Assembly: GCF_035046485.1 (NCBI RefSeq)
Contig: NC_085138.1
Coordinates: 91,867,266 to 91,931,265 of the forward strand
Direction: 5' to 3'
Length of the DNA: 64,000 bases
DNA from: Aedes albopictus
Taxonomy: Eukaryota > Arthropoda > Insecta > Diptera > Culicidae
Of this stretch, positions 21,561 through 32,430 are shown in pieces. Positions within the stretch are counted from its first letter, which is position 1; every line of letters starts with the position of its first letter. The notes below the pieces were generated by a model. That model worked only from the letters and a program-made list of their open reading frames with translations. It was not told the DNA's origin and did not search any database. Position numbers and translations under genes: made by a program.

Positions 21561-24437
21561 ATGCTATTATCAAACCCAGTTCCTTCAACTTCTGTCGGGG
21601 TCAACAGTCCTGCTTATGAAACAAAAACTAAACTGCACTATTTAGATTTCAAAGATCTTCAATCGTTACTTGGGAGACATTCTAGAAATTTTTTGAGAAT
21701 TGGACTTCACAACGCTCGTAGTTTGGTAAGTAATATTGATAATTATAGGTCTTTCTTTTTGAATTCTAAACTTAACGTATTTGCAATCGTCGAAACTTGG
21801 CTTAAACCTATACACACAAACAAAAGTGTTGAACTTGAAGGATATAAAATTATCAGGTCAGATCGAAATTGTAAAAAGAAGACCAGAGGTGGAGGAGTTG
21901 CTTTTTATTTGAAAAAGTGTTTAAAATACTCAATCATTGCAAAGTCTGATGGGGAAAGCGAAATTGATTACTTATTTATCAAATTAACACAAGCAAATTT
22001 AGTATGTGGGGTTATATACAAGCCTCCAGATATTAACATATCGAAACTAGAACATATCTTTAACTTGATTTTAGAAATTTCTTCTATTGGGCCCAACATT
22101 CTCATAATGGGAGATTTCAATGTAAATTTGATGGCACAGCACTCTTATAAAACTTTAAAGATGATTGATAATTTGGAGGCAATTTCTTTCAAGTTGATTA
22201 CAACTCATCCGACATGTCACAAAAACACTTCTTCGTCAACTATAGATCTGTTTGCGGGAAATTGTACTAATAACTCGAGTAATGTATATCAATCTTCCCT
22301 TGGAGGAATAAGTGATCATGACTTTTTATGTATCGATTATCGTTATAAACTTCCAAAAACTGTTCCTAATTTTTACTGGATTCGGGAGTTTGATAAAATT
22401 GATAATAGTGCTTTTATATCTGATCTACGTGGTGTTGCTCTCAACAGTGTGTTTGATTGCATCGGCGTCAATGAAAAATTACGTTGCTTCAATGAACTAT
22501 TTTTTTCAGTTCTAGATCATCACGCCCCTATGAAAAAGAAATTATCCAGAGATCCTACTAACCCTTGGATCAATAGTCGTATCAACCGATTATTCAAAAA
22601 TCGCTCCGACGCTTACGAATGTTGGAAAAAAGACAAAACTGATAGTCGAAAATGGAATAACTTTACCCGCCTTCGCAATCTGACTAACCGTGAAGTTAAA
22701 CGTACTAAAAAAGAGTTTTATATTTCTCAGCTTAGTGCTGATCTTCCTGCGAAGGAGCTCTGGAAAAACATCAAACGGCTTGGTTTAAAGCAAACTAACA
22801 CTTCAGTCGGAGGTGGTGATGTTACGGCTGATTCTTTGAATTCATTTTTCGTTTCTCATTATATACCGCTTTCCTTCAATGCGAGTGGAGATACTATCGA
22901 CTCTCAACCTAATTTTTCATTTAGAGGTGTAACAAGTGATGAGGTCCTACTGGAGATAAATTCTGCTGCATGTGATGCTGTTGGTCACGACATGATTCCA
23001 CTAAAATCTTTGAAATCGTCTGTATGCGTAACTCTGCCTTACATAACGGACATCTTTAATTGTTGTATCGCAACTTCTGAGTTTCCAATCGACTGGAAAA
23101 TTGCGAAAGTCATTCCTATAGGCAAAATTGATAACCCTTTAGAGGAAAAAGATTATCGCCCGATAAGTATTCTTAGCGCTCTTTCCAAAATATTTGAAGC
23201 AATTCTTTCCAAACAATTGAATGACTACTTAACTCAGTACAGCCTCTCAAGTCCTTTTCAGTCAGGCTATAGGAAAACCTGCAGTACTATAACGGCACTG
23301 ATAAAAATTGAGAATGACGTTAGAGAAACTCTAGATAGGAAAAATGTCACTGTAATGGCTCTCCTAGATTTCAGTAAAGCATTCGATTCAGTCGATCATA
23401 ATTTACTGTGTAAGAAACTTATGAGTAATTATCGCTTAGATCGTTTTTCTGCCAATTTAATAAGATCGTACCTGACCAACCGATCACAGTACGTCGAGCT
23501 CAATAAACAACAATCTAACATTATTCCGGTTTTGTCTGGTGTACCACAAGGGTCTATTCTCGGGCCGTTACTTTTCTCTATGTATATTAATGATTTACCA
23601 AGTGTTTTATCGTTTTGCAAGTTTCACCTATATGCAGATGATTGTCAAATTTATTTATCCGGAGAACCCAGCAGAATTTCCGAAATTGTGAAACGAATCA
23701 ATTCTGACATTGAAAGTATTTTAATATGGTGTGAAAATAATGGCTTAACCTTGAATGCTAAAAAAACACAAGCTATCATCTTTCGGACCAAACGTACAAT
23801 TCTCTCAGAAGTTCCATTGATAAGAGTAGGAAATGATCAAATTGAGTTCAAGGGTGTTGTCAAAAACCTGGGTCTACTAATGGACTCACACTTAAATTGG
23901 TCTTCTCAAGTCAACGCAGTCTGCACTAAAGTTAACGGTGCCCTACATTCTCTTGTTATACTGAGACATTGTACCCCTCAGCATATTCGGGGTCAATTAG
24001 CAAGATCACTCCTAGTGCCCCTGTTTGATTACGGTGATATTCTATTTGGCCTAGTCTCCAAAAAGAACTTGAAGAAACTTAACCTTGTTTTCAATGCTGT
24101 CACTAGATATGCATACAACCTTCAGAAATATGATCACATATCAAATTACAGAAGTGCTTTGCTGGGGCGTAATCTAACGAATCATCTGAAACTGCGATTG
24201 AGTATTCAAACCTATCAAATAATAAATAACCCTCCACCATATCTTCTGAACTTTTTTAATTACGCTCGGTCTACTCGTGCATCCTTACTTGTTGTTCCTA
24301 GATGTCTCTCAAATAACTTAAAAGAATCTTTCCGCCATCGTGCGATTAAAATTTGGAATGATTTACCTAGATCTTGCAGGAATGAACTGACATACATTTC
24401 ATTTAGGAATAGTGTTTATAGTTTCTTTAATTCATGA
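21561..24437 (+). CDS. CR1-like ORF2: endonuclease and reverse transcriptase
   Basis: This 958-residue frame is intact. The apurinic-like endonuclease spans about residues 44-285. Its catalytic Glu78 lies in VETW, the metal-binding pair in GDFN (184-187), and the closing Ser-Asp-His at 251-253. The reverse transcriptase spans about 480-770. The first catalytic aspartate is D603 in LLDFSKAFD, GVPQGSILGPLLF follows near 660, and the YADD box is at 691-694. A C-terminal domain follows to the stop. Length and order match complete ORF2 proteins of CR1-type elements. The enzyme nicks genomic DNA and copies the element RNA at the nick. All active-site residues I can check are present, so this could still be functional or very recently silenced. 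It is AT-rich in codon use, like its surroundings. No frameshift or internal stop is seen. Confidence 0.93.
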   Translation: MLLSNPVPSTSVGVNSPAYETKTKLHYLDFKDLQSLLGRHSRNFLRIGLHNARSLVSNIDNYRSFFLNSKLNVFAIVETWLKPIHTNKSVELEGYKIIRSDRNCKKKTRGGGVAFYLKKCLKYSIIAKSDGESEIDYLFIKLTQANLVCGVIYKPPDINISKLEHIFNLILEISSIGPNILIMGDFNVNLMAQHSYKTLKMIDNLEAISFKLITTHPTCHKNTSSSTIDLFAGNCTNNSSNVYQSSLGGISDHDFLCIDYRYKLPKTVPNFYWIREFDKIDNSAFISDLRGVALNSVFDCIGVNEKLRCFNELFFSVLDHHAPMKKKLSRDPTNPWINSRINRLFKNRSDAYECWKKDKTDSRKWNNFTRLRNLTNREVKRTKKEFYISQLSADLPAKELWKNIKRLGLKQTNTSVGGGDVTADSLNSFFVSHYIPLSFNASGDTIDSQPNFSFRGVTSDEVLLEINSAACDAVGHDMIPLKSLKSSVCVTLPYITDIFNCCIATSEFPIDWKIAKVIPIGKIDNPLEEKDYRPISILSALSKIFEAILSKQLNDYLTQYSLSSPFQSGYRKTCSTITALIKIENDVRETLDRKNVTVMALLDFSKAFDSVDHNLLCKKLMSNYRLDRFSANLIRSYLTNRSQYVELNKQQSNIIPVLSGVPQGSILGPLLFSMYINDLPSVLSFCKFHLYADDCQIYLSGEPSRISEIVKRINSDIESILIWCENNGLTLNAKKTQAIIFRTKRTILSEVPLIRVGNDQIEFKGVVKNLGLLMDSHLNWSSQVNAVCTKVNGALHSLVILRHCTPQHIRGQLARSLLVPLFDYGDILFGLVSKKNLKKLNLVFNAVTRYAYNLQKYDHISNYRSALLGRNLTNHLKLRLSIQTYQIINNPPPYLLNFFNYARSTRASLLVVPRCLSNNLKESFRHRAIKIWNDLPRSCRNELTYISFRNSVYSFFNS

Positions 24438-24481
24438 AATGTTCTTTGGCATTAGTATTTAATAGTAACACATGCTTTGAA

Positions 24482-24496
24482 AATCATTAGGTGATT
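24482..24496 (+). promoter_or_regulatory. 3' UTR hairpin of the CR1-like element
   Basis: AATCA and TGATT pair around the loop TTAGG, eighteen bases before the tail. CR1-group elements often carry a short stem near the 3' end that the RT recognises. The role here is inferred from position. Confidence 0.4.
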
Positions 24497-24512
24497 ATTT
24501 GTGTTGTTATAC

Positions 24513-24514
<2 letters not shown>

Positions 24515-24568
<54 letters not shown>

Positions 24569-24576
24569 AATAAAAA
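24515..24576 (+). repeat. (AAAT)n tail of the CR1-like element
   Basis: About fifteen AAAT units, perfect except at the extreme 3' end. A microsatellite-type tail instead of poly(A) is typical of this retrotransposon group. Confidence 0.92.
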
Positions 24577-24589
24577 CCAGCTCCTAGAG

Positions 24590-24645
24590 CACTGGATATC
24601 GAATAATTACGTAAAATTTCACGTTTCTCTTTCACTCCATATATC
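24590..24645 (+). repeat. Dispersed repeat, copy 2, right piece
   Basis: GGATATCGAATAATTACGTA ... TTTCACTCCAT matches copy 1 at 10270-10315. It resumes the repeat interrupted before the CR1-like element. Confidence 0.55.
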
Positions 24646-24894
24646 AAGCCTTACTTCACCAAAAAAGTCCGTGGTACACCTTTCCCTTTTTTGATGTCGT
24701 GCGTTTAGCCGGCGATCGAAAAACCTCAAAATTTTTTATGAGTTTCTTGTCAGGAGCAATCCGAGAAGGTGAAATTTAGAGCCGGGCCAAAAAAATGTCG
24801 AACCGTGTAATCATTGACAGAGGAAACTCTTAGTTAATATTTGCGGAAATTCTCACAAAATACTAAGCTAAGAAGCACGCTTTGTCCCATTTAC

Positions 24895-25215
24895 AACGTT
24901 ACGCCAAGAAGGAGAAGAACACCCCTGAAGCTCCTGGAACACTGTTGAAACCACCTGGAACGGCACTGAATCCCTTTCAAACTCCTTTGAACGCCTCTTG
25001 AAAACACCCATGAATCACTTCTGAAATTTATCGAAAACCCCTGGAACAGCCATGCAACACAACTGCAACTCCCTGGAAAACCCCTGTTACACCTCTGAAA
25101 CTCCGGGAATTCCTTGAAAATCCCTGGTACGCTTCTAAAATCGTCTGGAACCCCCTGGTACGCTCCCGAAGTCCCATGTAACACACTTGAAACGCCTCTG
25201 AAATCCCTTGCTACA
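24895..25215 (+). repeat. CTGGAACACC-type minisatellite
   Basis: Imperfect ~15-30 bp repeats of CTCCTGGAACACCNCTGAAA. Related in style to the GAAACGCCT arrays at 31.8 and 41.9 kb. Confidence 0.7.
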
Positions 25216-25976
25216 CCTCAGTAAGCATCAGCACTCTATTTCGATTTGTTTTTACTTATAGGGCTACTCGGGTAATATAGAACACTTTAGTTCTATGCCA
25301 TCATTGTATTAGCACTCAAGGCACGGGCTAATGGTATTCGGGCCAATGTTACAATCGGGTTTGTGATTTCGGGCTAGTGGTACAGAAGCGTAGGTACAAC
25401 TAATGCTTTACATCGGTGATTACCAAAGTGGGCGAAATCGCCCCCCAGGGGGCGAAAATCAAGCGGGAGAGGGCGGAAATTTAAAAAATCAATACTGGGG
25501 AAGCGAAAATACTGACAAGGGGGCGATTTTTTCAAAAATTGAGGAATTTCAAAAGTATTGAAATGCAAATCCAAAATGTCAATTGAATCATTGAAACTCT
25601 CTGACATTTCAAGATTTTTTTGTTTCTAGGATGATTGAAAAAAATCTGTTCCGAGACAGACCAAAGTTTAAAGAATTTTTGATGTTTATGTTGATTTATG
25701 AATGATTTTTGTCAAAATTATAAAAAGAACAGGGATTTTTTACTAAATGACAAAGTTTTTTATATAATTCGTTTGCGTTTTTTATCATAGAATTTTCAAT
25801 CAAAAATATTAAGTTTAAGACAAATCTTTGAACACTTTTCGGATGAAAGTCGTCACATACTCAGAGAAACTTCCCGGAGGAATTCCAAACATTGCTTATT
25901 ACTAGGAGCTTTTTTTTTTAATTGTTTTCCACAAATTCAGAGTTGATTTCCCTCAAAACCGAGTAATGACTGATAC

Positions 25977-26375
25977 CAGAGCTGAAAATTTCATTTCGTC
26001 ATATCTAAAATCAATCACCTACAGCTTATTTTAGAAGCCGAACCTGAGAATATGGTATATGAAAAACTTGTGCGGCTAGACCAGTTCTGCAAGAAAGTCA
26101 CGGAAAAACAGCTATTATTTGAATATTTAAGGTAAATGTCACGACCTACCTTTGAAAACGCCAAATGATATTCACCGTGAATATCATTTGCATTTTTCGA
26201 AGGTAGTCCGTGACATTTACTTTAAATATTCGAAAAATATCGTTTTTTCCGTGACTTTCTTGCAGAACTGGTCTAGCCGCACAAATTTTTCATATATCAT
26301 ATTCTCAGGTTCAGCTTCTAAAATGAGCTGTAGGTGATTGAATTTAGATACGACGAAATGAATTTTTCAGCACTG
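25977..26375. mobile_element. Palindromic hAT-type MITE
   Basis: A 399-bp inverted repeat with arms of roughly 165-200 bp, for example CTAGACCAGTTCTGCAAGAA near 26078 and its complement near 26260. The ends are CAGAGCTGAAAA and inverted CAGTGCTGAAAA. The 8-bp target duplication ACTGATAC is perfect (25969-25976 and 26376-26383). Confidence 0.88.
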
Positions 26376-26720
26376 ACTGATACATGTCTACCTATTTGAC
26401 AATGAAAAAAATATCCAATTCATACGAAGCTTGTCAATTCGGATCACTGGCTTTTCTATATTTTCAATTACTGAGCAAAGCTGACTACATTCGAAAATTG
26501 ACCGTTTCAGAGTTGTACTTTTTGCATATAAAACATATTTTTGTAATTGGTTTTCAGATTCCCACCATTCTTATTTGAGTACTTGTAACCAAACTTCTCG
26601 GGATTTGAAGAACCCCCTTTTAGAACACTGATAAAACACTTTGTTGAAGATAACGAGTTTCGTAAATGTTTACAGTTCGTTCTGTTTTGCTCGGTTTTAT
26701 TCAAGAATATGTATAGCACA

Positions 26721-28477
26721 CAGAGCCGTAGCGTGCGGTTGGCCAGGTTGGCCCCGCCTAGGGCGCCAGCATTAGAGGGGCGCCGAAAAGGCTTAAGACT
26801 AGAAGAAAACAGGATGATTGTTTTTTTGAATGTTTTCAAGATTTTACTACCTATATAAGATATAAGGAGGATTGATCATATGTTTTTTACGTTCTTCCGT
26901 ATTCTCAAAACAAAAGATTTTTTCACATTATTTTAAATATTTTCCCATGTTTACCCTGGGAATTTATATACTATTTTATTTTGAGAAACATTTTTTATGA
27001 GCAAAGAAAAATCAATATGCACTCGACATTCTAGTGAAAGTTTGAACTTGAAAATGCGTAAACATTCTCATTGAGGAGGTTACTTCCTAGCATTTTCTTC
27101 ACATTCATTAGAAAATTTTACAGTGTTAAAAAAAAACTCTTTCAGTTTATACATTTCTTTTTTCAGTAAATTCATCCTTGGGCCTAAGCTCTTGTGAATC
27201 TGGCAGAAAACATTTCAGTTGTTATAACCCTAAAAACTACCAGTGAGTTTTTTATTTGTTATTTTTATTTCCTCAAAACAAATTAAATGTTCCATGATTT
27301 TTTTTCATAAATTTCACCAAGTATTTTTTCCAAATTTCTTGCTGGGTTTCTTTCAGAAAATCTTTAAAAATTCTTTAAGGGATTTTTTTTTGAAAATTTC
27401 TCCAAAAAATCTTCCAGAAATTCGCTTAGAAACTACTACAGGGATTTTAAAAAATCAAGAACTGTTCTGGATATTCCCTCTAGAAGTTTTTCTTTAGGAT
27501 TCCTTTAGAAATTCCTCCAGGAGTTCAGGAAGATTATTCAGAAATTAGTCAAAGGATTCATCCCGATATTAGATAATCTTCCATGATTTCATTAAAAAAA
27601 AATCTGCAGATATCCTTTCGAATTATTTTTCAGGGTAGAATTTGGTCAGTTTCTTCAAGAAAATTTCTCCATACATCTTCTAGGGCTTGATACTGTTTTT
27701 TTTCAGGAAAATCATCAATGAATTCTCCAGAGCTTCCTTCAGAAATTTCTATAATGAATCCTGAAAAATATCTTTAAAGATTGCTTAGAAACTACTATGA
27801 TTCACATAGAAAGTCCTGCGAGGTTTCCTTTAGTAATTCATTCAAAGTTTTCACATCACTTAGAAAAACTCCCATTGATTTCTTCCGAAATTGGAAAATG
27901 TGCCATTGATTTCATCCAACATTTCTCTAAAGGTTTTCTTTAAAAGCCTCTCATTGATTCCCCCAAGGGGTTCTTAAGAAAACCTTCTAGGGATTTTTTC
28001 TAGAAAATCCTCCAGAGATTCCTTAAGCAACTTTTTCAGGGATTCCTTCAAAAACTCTTAAAGTGGTCCTCCACATATTCCTACAGGCATTTCTTCACGA
28101 ACTGCTCGTGGAATTCCTGCAAGAATCCATGAATTTCATTGGAAATTATTGCTGAATTGTCTGCCGGATTTTCGTGAGAATATTCTACTCTCATATTTTC
28201 CAAAGAGTATTCCTTAATTTCATTCAGTGATTCCAGCAGGAATTATTCCGGAGATTCCTAAAAAAAACTAATTTTTGGGCGACTCCCACTAAATTTCCTG
28301 AGGAAATATACGAATGAAAAACAATCGAAGAAAATAAATGAAATCTTCGTAACGTCAAAAAAGAAATTTTGTAAAAATGAATAACAACAATCATTTCAAA
28401 ATTAACCATGTCCAGTTGTCGCGGGGTGCCAATCTGGGTGCTTGCCAAGGGCGCTATGGGACCACGCTACGGCTCTG
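26721..28477. mobile_element. hAT element B (copy 1) with perfect 8-bp TSD
   Basis: The ends CAGAGCCGTAGCGTG and inverted CACGCTACGGCTCTG match perfectly over 15 bp. ATAGCACA is duplicated at 26713-26720 and 28478-28485. Subterminal blocks read GGGCGCC near 26762-26785 and CTTGCCAAGGGCGC near 28441. The body is again a degenerate GGAATTCC-type minisatellite (27.3-28.26 kb). A diverged second copy lies at 33719-36467. Confidence 0.92.
27300..28255 (+). repeat. Degenerate TTCCTCCAGAAATTC-type minisatellite
   Basis: Single polarity repeats of TTCCTTCAGAAATTTCTCC style forming the body of hAT element B. Confidence 0.72.
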
Positions 28478-28503
28478 ATAGCACAAACATGATTTCAAGA
28501 TGT

Positions 28504-28706
28504 GGAGCGGACCTGATGTGATAGTTAGAACACTTGACTATCACGCCGAGGACTTGGGATCGAATCCCACTCCCGCGAAACTCGCAAAATGTGAGTTCTT
28601 CCTTCGGAAGGGAAGTAAAGCGTGGGTCCCAAGATAAACAAGCCTAAAGCTAAAAATCTCGTTAATACAGATAAAAAAAATAAAAAAATAAAATAAAATA
28701 AAAATT
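28504..28706 (+). mobile_element. Full-length tRNA-derived SINE with 12-bp TSD
   Basis: The head has a pol III A-box-like GATAGTTAGAACACTTGAC and a B-box GGGATCGAATCCC, both in tRNA-like spacing. The tail is an A-rich (ATAAA)n run. The target duplication ATTTCAAGATGT is perfect at 28492-28503 and 28707-28718. A truncated relative is at 39712-39760. The SINE sits just outside hAT element B and inside hAT element A. Confidence 0.88.
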
Positions 28707-28810
28707 ATTTCAAGATGTATTGTGTTTACATGCAAAAATATAGTTTTTTTTAAATGCAGACAATCAATGCATTTGCAAAACAACTTAATGCAAATTAGAG
28801 CAATATACTA

Positions 28811-29985
28811 AGGCATTGTCCACTTAGAATCCGGACGGATAAAATCACGTATATCTCAGGGATGGAATAACAAACATAAAAGGTGAAGCCCTCAAAACAA
28901 AGATTATTTATTGTAGTTTCATGAAAAAAATACATTGAAATTATTTATTCTTATTTTAAATATTTTTTTTAACTTTTTCAGTGTTAATCTCCTCAAAAAT
29001 CTGCACAACGGTGGTTAATTTTAGAATCAACCCCTTCGGCATGTTAGTCATCTATACAATTTCCTGAGTGCTTTGATTAGTCTGATTGGGATTCTGAAGA
29101 AAAAAATCCAAACGTTTTTCTTATTGCGAAATGAGGGGCAATTTTATGAATAGAGTGAACGTGAAATTTGATTGTTTCTTCGTTGATAAACACTACCCAT
29201 CTAAGATGATACCACTGAACGGCTCCGACTGCCGTGACAGATCATCAAAATAGGTATAACCTCTATGGATCCCTTGTGTGCGTTTTTGAAAAGCAGCACG
29301 CGGTTATTAAGGCTGTCATCCTTGTATAAATTTGTTCTGAACATCTTGTTTTTAAGTTCGTACTTTTTGCCAAATCTTCGAATTCCAAGCAGACTAATCA
29401 ATGACCCCAAGCTTTAATCATCTGGGGACACTTTTTTATGCCATGATTAACATCATCTGTGCACAAAACACATAATGGTTTTGGAGATATTAACATTTTT
29501 TTGCGACTGTCGTACCTGACCACGCCAAATTTTCAACGTGTTTGTGTAAGATTTTTTTCCTTCTCTTGTCTTCAATCTGGAGTAACTTTTCACTCGTAGC
29601 AAGAAAATCGCTGAAATTTTCACCATTTAAAGAGGACTCGTGTAGGATCATACTGCAGTAAAAGAATAAAGATTGTGATCATTAAGGACAAACGTCTTGA
29701 CATCCCGCTTCATTAGTGCATTAGAGCTTCAGGCGCACAAATCTCAAGAAGCAAGCTTCAAACAACAGTGCATTTTATTATTCTGTTCTTGCTCACTTGT
29801 AGTTAGCTTAAAATGAGAAGCTCAGGTGCGTTGGTTTTGTTTACGACGAGATTTGTGCCCTCAAAATCGTGAGAAGATGCCGAAGTCGGCCATTGTGGCG
29901 GCCATTTTGGGATTCTAACAAGCCTGTCTTTAAGTGCGTCCCTAGAAAATATGCCATGCGTCCGGATTCTAAGTGGACAATGCTT
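28811..29985. mobile_element. TA-flanked TIR element, copy 1
   Basis: The ends are AGGCATTGTCCACTTAGAAT and inverted AAGCATTGTCCACTTAGAAT, continuing through CCGGACG. TA lies outside both (28809-28810, 29986-29987). Minus-strand open fragments at 29201-29410 and 29803-30072 could be remains of a coding region, but I recognise no domain. A shortened second copy stands at 60975-61354. Confidence 0.88.
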
Positions 29986-30175
29986 TAACTTATATACATT
30001 AAATACCTGTTTTGCCACAGTAGAGTGAAATAAAGGGCTTTCAAGGGCTTCCGCTAAGCAACGTTTTAGCATTTTATCATGGAAAAATTAAACTTCACTT
30101 AGGGGGGCGAAAACTTTTTTCTCAAGTTCCCAGGGGGCGATACCTCCTAAAATTTTGGGAAGCACTGCTTTACAT

Positions 30176-30730
30176 TGACTATACATTTAGAATAATTCGT
30201 TCTCAAGGAGATTTCTCCCTAGTTTTCAGTAAAGCTGCCATTATGATCTACGTTCAGGAAAATCGTATTACTTATTCAGAAGTTTTGTAGTGCAAAACAA
30301 AAACATTCACTCCATAATTTTGATGAGATCTAAATGTATTTCGGAACAATACACCTCACACTACTGTTAACCCAAAGGAACGACAAAAAGCTAATCTAAT
30401 TGGTGGAGCATGAATTTGCCAAGAGTGTTTTGCCAACATTGTTCTCGGTAATTACCGTCATTAAGCTCGATGGTAAAGCCATACCTCTGTAGGTAGTGGC
30501 TAGTGAATATATTGTAGCCTCACAACTAACTCCAAATAGAGAAGAGAACTCCTAAACGAAATCGAATTGTTTGCTTTTCTTTCGGCGTCAGGTTTGTCCT
30601 ACCGGAAAGTGGTCCCAGCTCGTTTCTTGTTTAAATGGTGGAAAAACATTAGCGAGAAAAATTCGCACTCATGTTTGAAATATGTGCTTTGAAAATTCCT
30701 CGTTTACTTGAAATCATAATTGGTGGCACA
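30176..30730. other. No recognised feature
   Basis: Nothing supportable seen beyond the right target duplication of hAT element A. Confidence 0.4.
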
Positions 30731-30734
30731 CTGA

Positions 30735-30840
30735 AACCTTCATTTAGGAAGGATCCATTTAGGTAAAATCAATTTAGGACCCTCCATTTGGGTAATGTTA
30801 CCTAAATGGAATTTGATTATGTTTAGAGCAGTTGGAGTAC
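30735..30840 (-). mobile_element. Terminal fragment of the CATTTAGGTAA element
   Basis: Matches the inverted right end of the element at 45978-46571 (ACCTTCATTTAGG, GGATCCATTTAGGTAAAAT, AGCAGTTGGAGTACT). The other end was not found, so the copy is partial. Confidence 0.7.
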
Positions 30841-30936
30841 TCAAGATTACAGAAAAAGTTGGTTTTTAAAAAAAAGCAGAATTAAGAGTTAAGGGACGTT
30901 TACGGAGTGTTTAAGGGTTGAATGTTTAAGAGTATC

Positions 30937-31785
30937 CGAGAACTCACTGGAGTTAAGGTCATTTGATCAACAAGCGTAATCAGTGATCTATTGGAGCATT
31001 ATGAATGATATTTATGCTTGCATTACGTCATGCAACTATGTGCTGTCAAGTGGTGAGTTCGTTGTCAGTTTGAGGATCTCCAAGAACTTCTTTGCGTATA
31101 GGTCATCGGATCTACCAATGGTTCTTTAAGGTTCTCCAAGCCCTCCCTTGAGTTGAATCTACGAGGGCTACTAGTTGTGTCTAAGAGCATTAAGAATGAG
31201 GTTTATACTCACACAGCCCCAGGCATCTATGGGCTCTACCCCATTTGGCATAATGCCATTTGGCATAACGCCGTTTGGCATAATGCCATTTGGCATAAAG
31301 GCCATTTGGCATAATGGTCATTTGGCATAATGCCGTTTGGCATAATACGAAGAACAGCCTTCTTGGTAAGAATGTGCATAATTCTTGTTATGCCAAATGG
31401 CCATTATGCCAAATGGCTGTTATGCCAAATGGCTTTTATGCCAAATGGCATTATGCCAAACGGCGTTATGCCAAATGGCATAGAGCCGCATCTATGTTCT
31501 ATCAAGTGGTTGGTTCTATGATTGTATAGCATGTCCAAGAATTCACTAGAGTTAAGGCCATTTGATCTACAAGCGTAATCAGTGATCCATTGGAGTATTA
31601 TGAAAGAAATTTTTGCTTGCATAACTTCATGCAACTATGTGCTGTCAAGTGGTGAGTTCGTTGTCAGTGTGAGGATCTCTAAGAACTTTCTTGAGTATGG
31701 GTCATCGGATCTACTTACGTATTTGATAGTCTCTAAGTGATTAACGACTAAGGTTCACACTCACATAACCTCAGGTAACTATGCT
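30937..31785 (+). repeat. ~333-bp tandem duplication interrupted by a MITE
   Basis: AACTCACTGGAGTTAAGGTC and AATTCACTAGAGTTAAGGCC start two diverged copies at about 30940 and 31540, both continuing through CAACTATGTGCTGTCAAGTG and GGTCATCGGATCTAC. The 598-bp offset minus the 31232-31487 insertion and its duplication gives a ~333-bp unit. Confidence 0.78.
31232..31487. mobile_element. Foldback MITE made of inverted ATTTGGCATAATG arrays
   Basis: Eight copies of TTTGGCATAA (31240-31350) face about seven inverted copies (31388-31480) across a ~45-bp spacer. The ends are GGCTCTA and inverted GGCTCTA. The 9-bp direct repeat GCATCTATG flanks it exactly (31223-31231 and 31488-31496). A 9-bp duplication is typical of Mutator-like transposition; the assignment is inference. 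Confidence 0.88.
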
Positions 31786-31799
31786 TTATTTGAATTTTG

Positions 31800-32430
31800 C
31801 TTTGATTTACTTTGAAACGTCCTGAAACACCTCTAAAACCCTCCATGAAAATCACCTGAGGACCTCTGAAGCCCCCTAAAACCCCTGCGAAACCTCCTCT
31901 AACGCCCTGAAATGCTTTGAAACGCATGAAACGCTTTGAAACGCTCTGAAACGCCTTTGAAACACCTTTAAAACTTCCATATACTTACCTGAGATCCTCT
32001 GAAGCCCTCTAAAACGCCTGTGAAACTTCCTGAAACGTATTGAAACGCCTTGAAATGCTTTGAAACGCCTCTAAAACCCCTTCAAAACCTCCGTGAAAGT
32101 CAGCTGAGAGACTCGGAAGCCCCCTAAAACCCTCATGAAACTTCCTGAAACTCCCTTAAACGCCTTAAAATGCTTTGAAACCCTTTGAAACGCTTCTGAA
32201 AACCCTTTAAAACCACCGTAAAATTCACCTGCGATCCTCTGAAGCCCCCTCAAGCCGACCCCCCCCCCCCTCCCCCTTAAACCTCCTGAAACTCATTAAC
32301 ACGTCCTGAAACGCCTTGAAGCGCTTTGAAACGCCTCTAATAGCCCTTTAAAACCACCGTGAAATTCTCCTGCGAGTCTCTAAAGCCCCCTAATACCCCT
32401 GTGAAACCTCCTGAAATGCCCCGAGAACGT
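31800..32430 (+). repeat. TGAAACGCCT minisatellite, copy 1
   Basis: Imperfect ~10-12 bp units (TGAAACGCCT, TGAAACGCTT) within higher-order units of about 120 bp that include CACCTGCGATCCTCTGAAGC. The same higher-order text fills 41940-42735. Confidence 0.8.

Larger units (their letters stand above)
19546..24576 (+). mobile_element. CR1-like non-LTR retrotransposon, nearly full length
   Basis: The unit has a putative 5' UTR, ORF1 with a PHD-like zinc finger, ORF2 with endonuclease and RT, a short 3' UTR and an AAAT-repeat tail. ORF1 plus PHD finger and the DFSKAFDSVDH and GVPQGSILGPLLF motifs of ORF2 fit CR1-clade elements such as T1 and Q of Anopheles. The 3' end is sharp. The 5' boundary is uncertain: it lies between about 19545, where flanking repeat similarity stops, and the ORF1 start at 20194. 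No clear target duplication was found, which is common for this group. Confidence 0.85.
25414..30167. mobile_element. hAT-like element A with perfect 8-bp TSD, host of nested insertions
   Basis: Left end CGGTGATTACCAAAG and right end inverted CAGTGCTTCCCAAAA agree at 11 of the first 14 bases. The 8-bp target duplication CTTTACAT is perfect (25406-25413 and 30168-30175). GGGGGCGA motifs cluster near both ends. It contains a palindromic MITE (25977-26375), hAT element B (26721-28477), a SINE (28504-28706) and a TA element (28811-29985). Subtracting these leaves about 1.2 kb with no transposase. Confidence 0.85.

Noticed and set aside
31240..31480. Regular short repeats resembling a CRISPR array
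   Set aside because: Units are adjacent without unique spacers and are inverted across a centre; this is a foldback MITE in a eukaryotic context.
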